Shown here in pieces: positions 8,631-17,330 of a DNA stretch of 64,000 nt; position 1 is the stretch's first letter; every line of letters starts with the position of its first letter. Location of the stretch: contig OZ242168.1 of assembly GCA_965205275.1 (NCBI GenBank), forward strand, positions 2,042,184 through 2,106,183, given 5' to 3'. The position numbers and the translations under genes are program-made. Source of the stretch: WTFY01 sp965205275 (GTDB lineage Bacteria > Pseudomonadota > Gammaproteobacteria > UBA4575). Below the pieces are notes generated by a model. It saw only the letters and a list, made by a program, of their open reading frames with translations, ran no database searches and was not told the origin of the DNA.

Positions 8631-9109
8631 TATGATAATTTTTCCCTCACCAGGAATGGATCTAATTCAGGGGAAAGATCAGGCCGTCAACAACAGGTTC
8701 CAGGGTTTGCAAAGTGCCACCATGTCGCATGATCCAGTTCGACAAGGCAATGGCAATCTGCTGAATGATTGCCGGATACGATTCGTTTGTGTGATTCGAA
8801 GCCTGCAAATACAGGTCTGCCAGCAACTGCAGGCCATACTCACCCAGCTGTGTGACATCTGCCGCAGAAAACGGCTTGTCAGTTTTGCCGTCATCAATTT
8901 GCTGTGCCATGGACAACAGTTGATGCATGCCCTCCAGAAGCGTATCCGGGCCTTCAGCAGTGGCCTGACTGGTTCCGGGCAATCCCTGTGTGGGTGTGCT
9001 GAGATCGTGCAGCAGTTCAAGAGACTTTTTGATGGAAGCAATTTGAAACGGCATATTATAGTATCCGCTGAATAACGGCTGTTGAACGAAATTCCTTTTT
9101 GAACCGATT

Positions 9110-9598
9110 ATGTCCGGCAACGAAAAAATTGAAAAGCACAAGTTGGTACAATTCAAATACCGTATTCACGACAATCAGGGCACCGTATTTGAACAGATTG
9201 ATCTGCCTGTGAGCTATGTGCATGGTGCTGAAAATGGAATGTTTGATAAAATTGAAAATGAACTGGGCGGCCATATGGAAGGCGATACGGTTGAAATCAG
9301 GATGAGTCCTGCAGAAGGGTTTGGTGAACATCTGGCAGAACTGACCTACACCGATGATCTTGACAGCGTGCCGGAACAATTCCGTCACATCAATGCAGAG
9401 GCAGAATTCCGGAACGATCGCGGAGAGGTTCGCCCGTTTCGTGTGACCCGGATCGAAAACGGCAAGCTGACCCTGGACGGCAATCATCCTCTGGCAGGCA
9501 AACACCTGGTGTTTACAATCGATATTGTCAGCATCCGGGATGCAACGGCCGAAGAGATCGAGCAGGGCAGAATACCCGGGGCACTGATGACGCACTAG
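9110..9598 (+). CDS. FKBP-type peptidyl-prolyl isomerase, SlyD-like
   Basis: This 162-residue cytoplasmic protein has the SlyD/FKBP architecture: an N-terminal strand VQFKYRIHDNQGTVFEQ, the VSYVHGAENGMF loop, an inserted chaperone-type flap (PAEGFGEHLAEL) and the C-terminal HPLAGKHLVFTIDIVSI strand. It probably catalyses proline isomerisation and assists folding. The His/Cys metal-binding tail of E. coli SlyD is missing. It is divergent from the interrupted hypothetical gene and convergent with cbbQ. Confidence 0.88.
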   Translation: MSGNEKIEKHKLVQFKYRIHDNQGTVFEQIDLPVSYVHGAENGMFDKIENELGGHMEGDTVEIRMSPAEGFGEHLAELTYTDDLDSVPEQFRHINAEAEFRNDRGEVRPFRVTRIENGKLTLDGNHPLAGKHLVFTIDIVSIRDATAEEIEQGRIPGALMTH

Positions 9599-9622
9599 AA
9601 GAGCCGGAACGGTCGGATCCGT

Positions 9623-10435
9623 TCAGAATACAGAAGCACTCAATTCGTTTACGGCGGTTAACATCTCAGTGTCGTCAGTCAGTGCCTGCGATATGGAGCT
9701 TTCACAGGCGGTAACCGGGGCTACGCCCGCCACAATCAGCTTTGCAGCATGTACAAGCAGACGTGTACTGGCCCCTTCGTCCAGACCACTGCCTTTGAGG
9801 TTGCGTGTCATGTGAGCAAATTTCACAAGCTGCTTCGCCGTATCGCTGTCCACGCCTGCTTCCTTTTCAACAATTTTCTGTTCAATGGCCGCATCGGGAT
9901 ACTCGAATTCCAGTGCAACGAAACGTTGACGCGTGCTTTGCTTTAAATCTTTCAGCACGCTTTGATAACCCGGGTTATATGAAATGGCCATACAGAATTC
10001 AGGAGGGGCTTCCAGTAACTCGCCCAGTTTTTCCATGGGCAACACACGGCGGTCATCGCATAGGGGATGAATCACAACCGTAGTATCCTTTCTTGCTTCC
10101 ACGACCTCATCAAGATAGCAGATACTGCCAGCACGGACCGCGCGCGCAAGGGGCCCGTCCACCCATACCGTCTCGCCTCCGGTGACAAGATAACGCCCCA
10201 CCAGGTCAGATGCAGTCAAATCATCGTGACACGATACAGTGATCAGCGGGCATTTGATTCGCCAGCTCATATACTCCATGAAACGGGTTTTTCCACAACC
10301 TGTGGGACCCTTGAGCAGGACAGGAAGCTGGTTATTGTAGGCCGCCTCAAATACCTCAATCTCTTTACCGATGGGTTCGTAATAGGGCTCTTTTTCGACG
10401 AAATATTCTTCCGGCTTGAAGGACTTTGCTTTCAT
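9623..10435 (-). CDS. cbbQ: CbbQ/NirQ-type AAA+ ATPase
   Basis: This 270-residue MoxR-class AAA+ ATPase has a Walker A GPTGCGKT (residues about 40-47), a Walker B ICYLDEV and the family-typical ISYNPGYQSVLKDLK sensor region. With CbbO, CbbQ remodels RuBisCO to remove inhibitory sugar phosphates; close paralogues (NirQ/NorQ) act on nitric oxide reductase. Full length matches CbbQ, and I favour that over NorQ in a sulfur oxidiser. Neither cbbO nor RuBisCO genes lie beside it. The first 12 codons and the leader are duplicated upstream (10532-10649). Confidence 0.82.
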   Translation of the reverse strand: MKAKSFKPEEYFVEKEPYYEPIGKEIEVFEAAYNNQLPVLLKGPTGCGKTRFMEYMSWRIKCPLITVSCHDDLTASDLVGRYLVTGGETVWVDGPLARAVRAGSICYLDEVVEARKDTTVVIHPLCDDRRVLPMEKLGELLEAPPEFCMAISYNPGYQSVLKDLKQSTRQRFVALEFEYPDAAIEQKIVEKEAGVDSDTAKQLVKFAHMTRNLKGSGLDEGASTRLLVHAAKLIVAGVAPVTACESSISQALTDDTEMLTAVNELSASVF

Positions 10436-10518
10436 TGGAGTAAGTAGACCTGATCCTGCGGCAGGGACTGACCCTACCGGTTCTCGGACCAGTTCGCAAG
10501 CATCCGTTAATTTTTAGT
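10401..10518. repeat. 118-bp tandem duplication, copy 1
   Basis: Identical by eye to 10532-10649, with 13 unrelated bases between the copies. This copy contains the start codon, leader and first codons of the intact cbbQ. Confidence 0.95.
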
Positions 10519-10531
10519 CGACACCGGGCAC

Positions 10532-10649
10532 AAATATTCTTCCGGCTTGAAGGACTTTGCTTTCATTGGAGTAAGTAGACCTGATCCTGCGGCAGGGACT
10601 GACCCTACCGGTTCTCGGACCAGTTCGCAAGCATCCGTTAATTTTTAGT
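10532..10649. repeat. 118-bp tandem duplication, copy 2 (orphan cbbQ start)
   Basis: The second copy carries an orphan ATG (10566) and the first 11 codons of cbbQ on the minus strand. The frame then runs into the spacer and stops after about 19 codons. If the leader holds the promoter, transcription could start from either copy. Confidence 0.95.
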
Positions 10650-10931
10650 TATGCTGTCCACTGATTGGAAGATTCTGTCCTCGGCTGTCCCGCATACCTA
10701 GTGGAACAGCCTCATCCCGAAAGGACAGATCCGGTTGTAATTCGGGGGGAGTGCCCACACCCATGAGCGCCCAGATCATCTTCCCCAAAGATGATTGCCA
10801 GACTAGGGGCAGTGGTTAGACGAGAATTTTGAAGTGAGCGAACAGGGTGAACTCTATCGGCACACACTCAAGTCGTAGATATGATTTGTGAGCCTAGGAG
10901 GGAAATACCCTGTCTAATTTGACCCGTATGC
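10650..10931. other. Intergenic region between cbbQ leader and aprA
   Basis: No gene is visible on either strand. A perfect 8-bp hairpin with a 5-nt loop lies at 10775-10795 (arms ATCATCTT and AAGATGAT) but has no T-run on either side, so I do not call it a terminator. No RuBisCO remnant was found upstream of cbbQ. Confidence 0.4.
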
Positions 10932-12776
10932 TTAGTCTATTATGTGGTGAACGGGAGCTTTCTCTACGTCCCAACTATCGGATTCCTGATCATAGCGGGA
11001 CAAGGTGAAGCAGTGCCAGTCCTTGTCGTCGAGTTTCGGATGATCACCACGATAGTAGTAGCCGGGCCAGCGCGTCTCCTTGCGGAACATTGTATGGTGA
11101 ACTACTGACTGTGAGGCTAAAAACCGGTGCTGAAGTTCCCATGCCCTTTGCAGTTGATGAAGGTCTTCGGCCCCGATATGGTCAAGGTCTTCCTTCAGCA
11201 TGTCTAGCAACTCCAGACCACGAGTGAGCAAAGGTTCATTCGTCATATAGTTAGTGCTAATCCCGCCGGCATATTCGTCCATGATCTTTTCAAGACGTTG
11301 AAGACCGTGGATCGGTAAGATATAGCTTGGCGAGACGGTCCCCGCCACGATCTCATTACGACCAACCTCGTAGTTCTCCAAGGGCTGGTAGATCACCTTC
11401 TTCAGATCCTCATACTGTTTCTCACTGACTCGAAGCTTTTCATTTTTCAGATCGTTTACGTAATTAACCGCCGCCTTAGCTGCAATTCGACCCTCAGTGT
11501 AGGACCCCGACGAGAACTTGTGTGCGCTGCCGCCGATAGTGTCACCGGCGCCAAACAGTCCTTCAACAGTCATCATTCGGTTATACCCCCACTGATAATC
11601 AGAAGGCGCACAGTCCGAGGGGCCACTTGCCCAGGCGCCCGAGCAGGTAGCATGAGATCCCATGACATAGGGTTCGGAAGTAGTCAGCTCTGGGTTGGTC
11701 TCCTTGGGGTCAATGTTTTGTGATGCCCAAACGACCGCTTGCCCGATGGTCATGCCGAGAAAGTTCTCCCAGCCCACGGTCTCTTTATGCGGATCCTGGA
11801 AGGCCTCTTTAGTGACCATGCGAATGGGACCTCTACCCGCTTTCGTTTCTTCAATAAAAGCGTGGTTACGCAAACAGGTTGGGGTCGGCTGATGATCAAT
11901 GTAATCGCCTACAAGCTGCTTCGTTTGCTCATACCATTTGGATTCGTATTCTTCACCATACGCATTCTCTGTATACGTCTTAAGGTGCAGGAAGTAGGCG
12001 CCGACAGGACCATAGCCGTCCTTGAACCGGCAAAGAACAATCCGGTTCTCCATTTGTGTCATCTTGGCACCGACGAGAATCGGCAGCGCATAGGCCGAAG
12101 CGCTACTCCACGGAGCATACCAAGTACGTCCCATGCCTTCTCCCACAGAGCGAGGTTTGTAAATATGCGATGCGCCACCGGCACAAATGATCACCGCCTT
12201 GGCACGAAATACATGGAAATCCCCAGTACGAACATTGAAGCCAACAGCGCCTGCCACTCGGTTTGTTTTCGACTCGTCCATCAGCAGGTGAGTCACCATG
12301 ATTCGGTTATAGATTTTGTCAGCGGCCTTGCGGGCAGCTTCAGCGACAATCGGCTTGTAGCTTTCGCCATGAATCATGATTTGCCATTTGCCCTCGCGCA
12401 GGTAGCGCCCCGTTTCCGGATCCCGCATCATGGGAAGGCCCCACTCTTCGAACTTGTGCACTGTGGCGTCGACATGCCGAGCGATGTCATAGCCCAGATC
12501 TTCTCGCACGAGCCCCATGAGGTCGTTACGCGCGTAGCGCACATGATCCTCCGGTTGATTCTCACCCCACTGCGTGCCCATGTAACAGTTGATTGCGTAA
12601 AGGCCCTGTGCGACCGCGCCACTGCGCTCGATATTAGCTTTTTCGACACAGACCACCTTTAGGTCGCGTCCCCAGTATTTGGATTCGTAAGTGGCACCAC
12701 AGCCGGCCATGCCACCGCCGACGACGAGCACATCGCAATCCTCAAAAACCGTTTTTCTTTGATTAAACCACCCCAC
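10932..12776 (-). CDS. aprA: Adenylylsulfate reductase alpha subunit (AprM-associated copy)
   Basis: This 614-residue FAD flavoprotein, run in the oxidative direction, makes APS from sulfite and AMP. The N-terminal FAD site is VLVVGGGMAGCGATYESKYWG. The substrate and FAD region includes SGAVAQGLYAINCYMG and RPGYYYRGD-like elements (RWPGYYYRGDHPK), and DGYGPVGAYFLHLKT is conserved. The start is a GTG that overlaps the aprB stop (TAGTG at 12778-12774), so the two subunits are translationally coupled. The frame is intact. It lies in an aprM-aprB-aprA operon and is clearly diverged from the second, broken aprA at 18319-20296. Confidence 0.96.
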   Translation of the reverse strand: MGWFNQRKTVFEDCDVLVVGGGMAGCGATYESKYWGRDLKVVCVEKANIERSGAVAQGLYAINCYMGTQWGENQPEDHVRYARNDLMGLVREDLGYDIARHVDATVHKFEEWGLPMMRDPETGRYLREGKWQIMIHGESYKPIVAEAARKAADKIYNRIMVTHLLMDESKTNRVAGAVGFNVRTGDFHVFRAKAVIICAGGASHIYKPRSVGEGMGRTWYAPWSSASAYALPILVGAKMTQMENRIVLCRFKDGYGPVGAYFLHLKTYTENAYGEEYESKWYEQTKQLVGDYIDHQPTPTCLRNHAFIEETKAGRGPIRMVTKEAFQDPHKETVGWENFLGMTIGQAVVWASQNIDPKETNPELTTSEPYVMGSHATCSGAWASGPSDCAPSDYQWGYNRMMTVEGLFGAGDTIGGSAHKFSSGSYTEGRIAAKAAVNYVNDLKNEKLRVSEKQYEDLKKVIYQPLENYEVGRNEIVAGTVSPSYILPIHGLQRLEKIMDEYAGGISTNYMTNEPLLTRGLELLDMLKEDLDHIGAEDLHQLQRAWELQHRFLASQSVVHHTMFRKETRWPGYYYRGDHPKLDDKDWHCFTLSRYDQESDSWDVEKAPVHHIID

Positions 12777-13222
12777 TAGACCGCTCCCTTCAACGTAGGC
12801 AGCCCGCCGGCGACGTTGAGCGCATCCGGTTCGTGCGCAAGTTCTTGAGATTGCATCGCATCTGAACTGGGCGCATCTAGATCAGCCGGTGACGGAATTG
12901 TTCCCCATTTAGTCGTCCGAATTGGCGAGACAAAATTCTTTTCACGGCCGTCGCGGAACAGGATCTTCCAGGAAATTGTGCCCTTTTCTTCCTCACGAAG
13001 TACTCTCACACTGTGTCCGAGAGGCGCAAAGTCAGCGTATCCGCGCGCATCGATTGCGTTTTGCGGACAAGCTTTCACACAGGCGTAACACTCCCAGCAC
13101 ATATTGGGCTCAATATTGTAGGCGCGACGATAGGTCTTATCGATGTGCATGATGTCTGAGGGGCAGATATCAACGCAGTGACCACAGCCATCGCAGCGAG
13201 TCATATAAACGAAAGTAGGCAT
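12776..13222 (-). CDS. aprB: Adenylylsulfate reductase beta subunit (AprM-associated copy)
   Basis: This 148-residue iron-sulfur subunit has two 4Fe-4S motifs, CDGCGHCVDICPSD near the N-terminus and CWECYACVKACPQNA around residues 42-56. It relays electrons between the FAD of AprA and the membrane acceptor. The C-terminal tail wraps AprA in known structures. It is followed directly by aprA with a one-base overlap and preceded by aprM. The frame is intact. Confidence 0.96.
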   Translation of the reverse strand: MPTFVYMTRCDGCGHCVDICPSDIMHIDKTYRRAYNIEPNMCWECYACVKACPQNAIDARGYADFAPLGHSVRVLREEEKGTISWKILFRDGREKNFVSPIRTTKWGTIPSPADLDAPSSDAMQSQELAHEPDALNVAGGLPTLKGAV

Positions 13223-13268
13223 GCTATTCTGTCATCTCCTGTGTTAGGTAAACTATCATCCTTATCTT

Positions 13269-14048
13269 CTAATAATTCTGCGGCAGTCCGCTCACCTTAC
13301 CGAATGTTTCAGGGACGTCGGCCGGTGCCGGTAAATTGCTTCTCGAACCGGCTGCTTCAGCTACTCTTTTTTGCAAGGCGGCAGAGGGCTTGAAGAACAT
13401 GTGCGCAAACTTGGACCAGGGTATGGATCCGAATAGCACTGTGGTGGCAAGCACATATAACCCAAAGATTAACCATCCAGCTATTGACGTCTGCAGCCAT
13501 GACCACACTAAGGCCAATGTCGTGCTCGCAACCAGTGAAAGTATGAACAGGTCGGCGCGCACAACGCGAAGCGGTGAATAACCTTCGGCCGTTACATCCA
13601 CACGAATGAAGAACCAGAACCAGTAGCCTCCAATGCAAACCATCAGCGCCCCGATGTGCCATACCACCGGCCAGATAGCAGGTGTCGGACTCGTCGAAGC
13701 TGGATATCCAAATACCATGACGGCGGTCGCAACGAGATATGCGACAAAACCGTACATCGTCAGCAGGTGAGCGATTCTACGCCGGGCAGCGCAAAATTCC
13801 GAAGACGTCAATACCTCGCTTGCAAAGGTTTGTACCGCCATGGACATGATTTCCCCGCTGCCAACTTGCCTCGACCCTTTGTTCTTCGACTTTTGCCAAT
13901 CTTCAAAAAAATATTTGGCACTTTTTTTATGTATAACGTCAATCAGCGTGCCTGCCACGACTAGAATAAGCATGAGCGCAACGTAGGCCTGTGCCACGCC
14001 GCTGGGGATATAAGTCGAGAGTTCAGCAAAGGGATTGCCGGTGAACAT
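13269..14048 (-). CDS. aprM: AprM, putative membrane anchor and electron acceptor for APS reductase
   Basis: A polytopic membrane protein of about 259 residues when started at ATG 14048 (a TTG 21 codons upstream at 14111 is also open). Hydrophobic segments include AQAYVALMLILVVAGTLI, LTMYGFVAYLVATAVMVFG, VVWHIGALMVCIGGYWFWFF, LFILSLVASTTLALVW and AGWLIFGLYVLATTVLFG. AprM is known only from sulfur oxidisers, next to aprBA, where it is thought to link the enzyme to the quinone pool in place of QmoABC. His residues in segments 2 and 3 could bind heme. It is the first gene of the operon. Confidence 0.88.
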   Translation of the reverse strand: MFTGNPFAELSTYIPSGVAQAYVALMLILVVAGTLIDVIHKKSAKYFFEDWQKSKNKGSRQVGSGEIMSMAVQTFASEVLTSSEFCAARRRIAHLLTMYGFVAYLVATAVMVFGYPASTSPTPAIWPVVWHIGALMVCIGGYWFWFFIRVDVTAEGYSPLRVVRADLFILSLVASTTLALVWSWLQTSIAGWLIFGLYVLATTVLFGSIPWSKFAHMFFKPSAALQKRVAEAAGSRSNLPAPADVPETFGKVSGLPQNY

Positions 14049-14111
14049 GTTGGGGCCCAGGTTATTATTGCGAACGCCGATTGTGATGGTGATACTGTAA
14101 CGAATCAACAA

Positions 14112-14482
14112 AAATATAATTATGGCAGTTTAAAATAACCTTATAGCAGTTCGGGATTTCTTAGTTTGAGGTCTTCTTTTAGGGGATTATCGAGATTCGT
14201 TGACGCGAGGATGTGATTATTTCACTTCCTCAATCAAGGGATTCCCCTTGCGGTTTGATCGCATGATCAGTGTTGCTTATGGGAGAAACCGCAAAGACCC
14301 CGACCTCCAGGGGCCAATCATCTGCGCCGAGCAGCTTGGGGCAAGGCCGCTGACTGCTTTTCCGACCGGACAACTCGTATCCAGTAAGAACCCTCTGTTA
14401 AGTAAAAACGAATTGGCAACAGAATTGGATTAGCGATATAGTCATTTGCTTAATGATTCCCATCCGTAACTTCTGAACTATC
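14112..14482. other. Divergent intergenic region aprM / acetolactate-synthase-like gene
   Basis: About 370 bp. A 77-codon plus-strand frame (14200-14433, containing SIKGFPLRFDRMISVAYGRNRK) has no ribosome binding site or recognisable domain, so I leave it uncalled. The promoters of the aprM operon and of the downstream synthase gene must lie here. No clear -35/-10 pair or operator stands out. Confidence 0.35.
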
Positions 14483-16333
14483 ATGCAACCAGCTGGGCTA
14501 ATTGAAGATGATGCACTGCCTCATCCTTTGGCTGGTACGACCATGCTGGGATCGGACGTCATCATGCATGTACTGGCCCAGGAAGGCACCCAGGTAATCT
14601 TCGGCTATAGTGGAGGCGCAATCCTTCCGACCTATGATGCGGTGTTTCGTTACAACGCCGAAACCAATGAGTCCATGCCATTGATCGTTCCTGCCAATGA
14701 GCAGGGTGCCGGTTTCATGGCTTCAGGATATGCTCGTGCCAGTGGCGAGGTGGGCGTTGTGATGGTGACATCGGGTCCGGGGGCTACCAATACAGTGACG
14801 CCGGTCCGCGATTGCATGGCAGATTCGATTCCTATCGTTGTGATCAGTGGCCAGGTCCCGACTGCGGCCATTGGCAGTGATGGCTTCCAGGAAGCACCGA
14901 TTTCCAACATCATGGGTGCAGTGGCGAAACATGTTTTTTTGGTCACGGATCCTGAAAAACTCGAGGCCACAATCCGTACGGCATTTGAAATCGCCCGGAC
15001 TGGCAGACCGGGACCCGTAGTGATTGATATTCCCAAAGACGTGCAGAACTGGGAAGGGGTGTTTCGGGGTAAGGGACGGTTACTTATTCGAGGATATCGT
15101 GAGCGCATCGCCGAGGTCACTGCAAATGTATTAACTGATGAGAAGTGCGGTTTCTTTTTCGATGCCCTTGAAAAGTCAGAGCGCCCGCTCATTTATGCAG
15201 GCGGTGGCGTGATTAACGGCAATGCAGCGGAGGAGGTCCGGGCATTAGCAGACCGGCTCAGGATTCCAGTCGTGACCACGCTGATGGGCATTGGCACGTA
15301 TGACACCACAAGAGAACGCTCACTGCACATGCTGGGTATGCATGGAACGGCATTTGCCAATTATGCAGTTGATGACTGTGATTTATTAATTGCCATAGGT
15401 GCGCGCTTTGATGACCGTGTTGCTGCGGTACCGGACAAGTTTGCTCCGAGGGCAAAATTCATCGCACATCTTGATGTTGATCCTTCCGAAATACACAAGG
15501 TTAAAGCAGTGGACTGGAGCCACGTCGGCCTGTTGCCGCAAGCGCTGAAAAAGTTGCTGGACTATGGGGCAGATGCGCGTACGTTTGAAAAAGATTACAC
15601 GTATTGGAATGCGCACATCGCAAAACTCAAAAGCACGTATGCCATGAACTACGACAAACAGAGTACTCTCATTCAGCCCTATGCGGTGATCGAGGAAATT
15701 AACAAGTACACGAAAGGTGAAGCAATCATCAGCACAGGTGTGGGGCAGCACCAGATGTGGGCCGCGCAGTATTTTGATTTCCGGTCACCGCGACTTTGGC
15801 TGACTTCAGGCAGTATGGGTACCATGGGTTTCGGCTTGCCCGCGGCGATTGGGGCCCAGTTAGCCAGACCTGATCGCGTCGTTATTGATATTGATGGCGA
15901 TGCCAGTATCCGCATGAATCTGGGTGAACTGGAGACCGTGACAACCTACAAGCTGTCTATAAAGATTGTGATACTGAACAATCTGGGTGATGGTATGGTG
16001 AAGCAGTGGCAAAAGCTTTTCTTTAAGGGCAGGTTATCTGCCAGCGACAAGTCTTTGCATAAAAAAGATTTTATCAAGGCTGCCGAGGCTGACGGCTATG
16101 AATATGCCATACGGCTGGAAAAAAGCGCGGACGTTCAGTCGGTAATCAAGCAGTTTCTGGAATTTGAAGGACCGGCATTCTTGGAGGTCATGATTGACCC
16201 GGATGCCGGGGTGTACCCCATGGTGGGGCCTGGAATGAGCTATGACCAAATGATTACAGGTGAGCATATTCCCACACGCAATGAGGTGGAGGAAGACTTG
16301 CACACGGATATTGATTCGTCCGAGATGTTTTGA
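14483..16333 (+). CDS. Acetolactate synthase large-subunit-like thiamine diphosphate enzyme
   Basis: This 616-residue ThDP/FAD enzyme of the acetolactate synthase type condenses pyruvate into acetohydroxy acids in branched-chain amino acid synthesis. The ThDP glutamate lies in VPANEQGAGFMASGYARASG. SGPGATNTVTPVRDCMADSIP and SGQVPTAAIGSDGFQEAP match the family, and the metal-ThDP motif is DGDAS...ILNN (GDA instead of GDG, which also occurs in eukaryotic-type synthases). The C-terminal MVKQWQKLFF segment fits too. No small regulatory subunit (ilvN) and no ilvC follow, so a specialised role is possible. Related sulfoacetaldehyde acetyltransferase is less likely from these motifs. Confidence 0.85.
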   Translation: MQPAGLIEDDALPHPLAGTTMLGSDVIMHVLAQEGTQVIFGYSGGAILPTYDAVFRYNAETNESMPLIVPANEQGAGFMASGYARASGEVGVVMVTSGPGATNTVTPVRDCMADSIPIVVISGQVPTAAIGSDGFQEAPISNIMGAVAKHVFLVTDPEKLEATIRTAFEIARTGRPGPVVIDIPKDVQNWEGVFRGKGRLLIRGYRERIAEVTANVLTDEKCGFFFDALEKSERPLIYAGGGVINGNAAEEVRALADRLRIPVVTTLMGIGTYDTTRERSLHMLGMHGTAFANYAVDDCDLLIAIGARFDDRVAAVPDKFAPRAKFIAHLDVDPSEIHKVKAVDWSHVGLLPQALKKLLDYGADARTFEKDYTYWNAHIAKLKSTYAMNYDKQSTLIQPYAVIEEINKYTKGEAIISTGVGQHQMWAAQYFDFRSPRLWLTSGSMGTMGFGLPAAIGAQLARPDRVVIDIDGDASIRMNLGELETVTTYKLSIKIVILNNLGDGMVKQWQKLFFKGRLSASDKSLHKKDFIKAAEADGYEYAIRLEKSADVQSVIKQFLEFEGPAFLEVMIDPDAGVYPMVGPGMSYDQMITGEHIPTRNEVEEDLHTDIDSSEMF

Positions 16334-16613
16334 TTTGCACCGTTACACGCAGCGATACCCGTCAACCGCCGTAACAATCACTGTGTATATTTCCACGGTC
16401 GGATTTCGTGTGCCACTTACAGGTTTTTAGCTGACTTCCAGGCTGTCCGGATACTTGTGCCGTACATGGATTATTCTTGCGTTTGGTAGTATTCTGCTCT
16501 TCGGGAGCGGGTCCTATTTGTGCCACCAAGGCGGGATCAAAATTGCCATCGCAAGTGTAATGTGTCCAGAAATGTAAGGCACGCCCACACTCTGATTTTA
16601 CAGAATAGAAATT

Positions 16614-17219
16614 TTGCTGGTGTCTTATACAAGTGGATGTCTTGTGGTGACTCGTCTCCTTCTGTCCTTAGCCTTTTTTGTGGCGGTACCTTCATGTACG
16701 CTTATTTTGCTCAACGGACAACTGAGCCACGGGTACTATGTTTCTCCAACAAAAGCGTTTAAATGCAAGCTGCCTGGGGGGGTGTTGAGCAGGCAGCTGC
16801 ACATCTGGGACCAAAGAAGCCCGATAGGGGAAACCGTTACGTTCAATCTGGGTTCGCGCTTGCTGTGGCGCGTGGAGCATCTGCGACTGAACCCTCTCAA
16901 GCTTGACAATCTGGGTCGGATCGAAGAAAGAAGGCAACAGCTTGAGAAAGGAAAGGAAAACTATTTCGAACACTATCTGTTGCCTAATTTGGGCTTCGCA
17001 GAAATCAAGTGGGAACGGTACGAAGAAGTCAATGGAAAGGAAGTGCTGATTTCACACACGTATATGAAATCAGATGGCATGGAGGGCACTCGAGAACTGT
17101 TGTTTTCAGTAGACGGTAGTCATCTGAATGTACTGCACCATGCTCAAAACATATCTGAAACGCTGGAAATTATCATCGCCGGATCCCTCGAATTGTATGA
17201 GAGTTGCGAATTCAGGTAA
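16614..17219 (+). CDS. Exported hypothetical protein
   Basis: Up to 201 residues from TTG 16614; GTG 16647 (giving VTRLLLSLAFFVAVPSC) is an equally good start and leaves a short signal peptide or imperfect lipobox ending at Cys. The mature part has an early HGYYVSPTKAFKCKLPGG, then a mixed alpha/beta domain without recognised motifs. It is probably periplasmic or lipid-anchored. It stands alone between the synthase gene and the convergent YkgJ-like gene. Function unknown. Confidence 0.6.
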   Translation: MLVSYTSGCLVVTRLLLSLAFFVAVPSCTLILLNGQLSHGYYVSPTKAFKCKLPGGVLSRQLHIWDQRSPIGETVTFNLGSRLLWRVEHLRLNPLKLDNLGRIEERRQQLEKGKENYFEHYLLPNLGFAEIKWERYEEVNGKEVLISHTYMKSDGMEGTRELLFSVDGSHLNVLHHAQNISETLEIIIAGSLELYESCEFR

Positions 17220-17330
17220 GTTTCTTGATCGAGAACCTGCCAGGAAAATTCTGTTTGCGTCCCGGTGCTATTCTTAATACATGTTCCAGCAGATATGCGG
17301 AAGCTGTATTTGAAAAACGTAATATGATAG

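Larger units (their letters stand above)
7478..8681 (+). mobile_element. IS3-family insertion sequence
   Basis: The element is 1204 bp long. Both ends begin TGATCTTTCCCC, the typical IS3-group tip, and show further interrupted similarity inward (GATCCA, GTGAGGGA). It is flanked by the 4-bp direct repeat GGCC at 7474-7477 and 8682-8685. It encodes orfA and orfB with a slippery A7 run between them. Ends and genes are intact, so it could be active. It interrupts a hypothetical gene. Confidence 0.9.
7121..9054 (-). pseudogene. Hypothetical gene split by an IS3 element
   Basis: The gene starts at ATG 9054. Its 5' part covers 9054-8682 and its 3' part 7477-7121; between them lies the IS3-family element 7478-8681. 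Removing the element and one copy of the GGCC target duplication joins VVDG to LAQLSHQ in frame and gives one protein of about 240 residues. The product is mostly helical and acidic, with no membrane segment and no motif I recognise. It is divergent from the SlyD-like gene. The interruption truncates the protein about half-way, so it is probably non-functional. Confidence 0.8.

Noticed and set aside
10775..10795. Perfect 8-bp hairpin downstream of aprA
   Set aside because: No T-run on either strand, so not a terminator; may be chance.
14200..14433. 77-codon plus-strand frame upstream of the synthase gene
   Set aside because: No ribosome binding site, no domain and an uncharacteristic composition; treated as intergenic.
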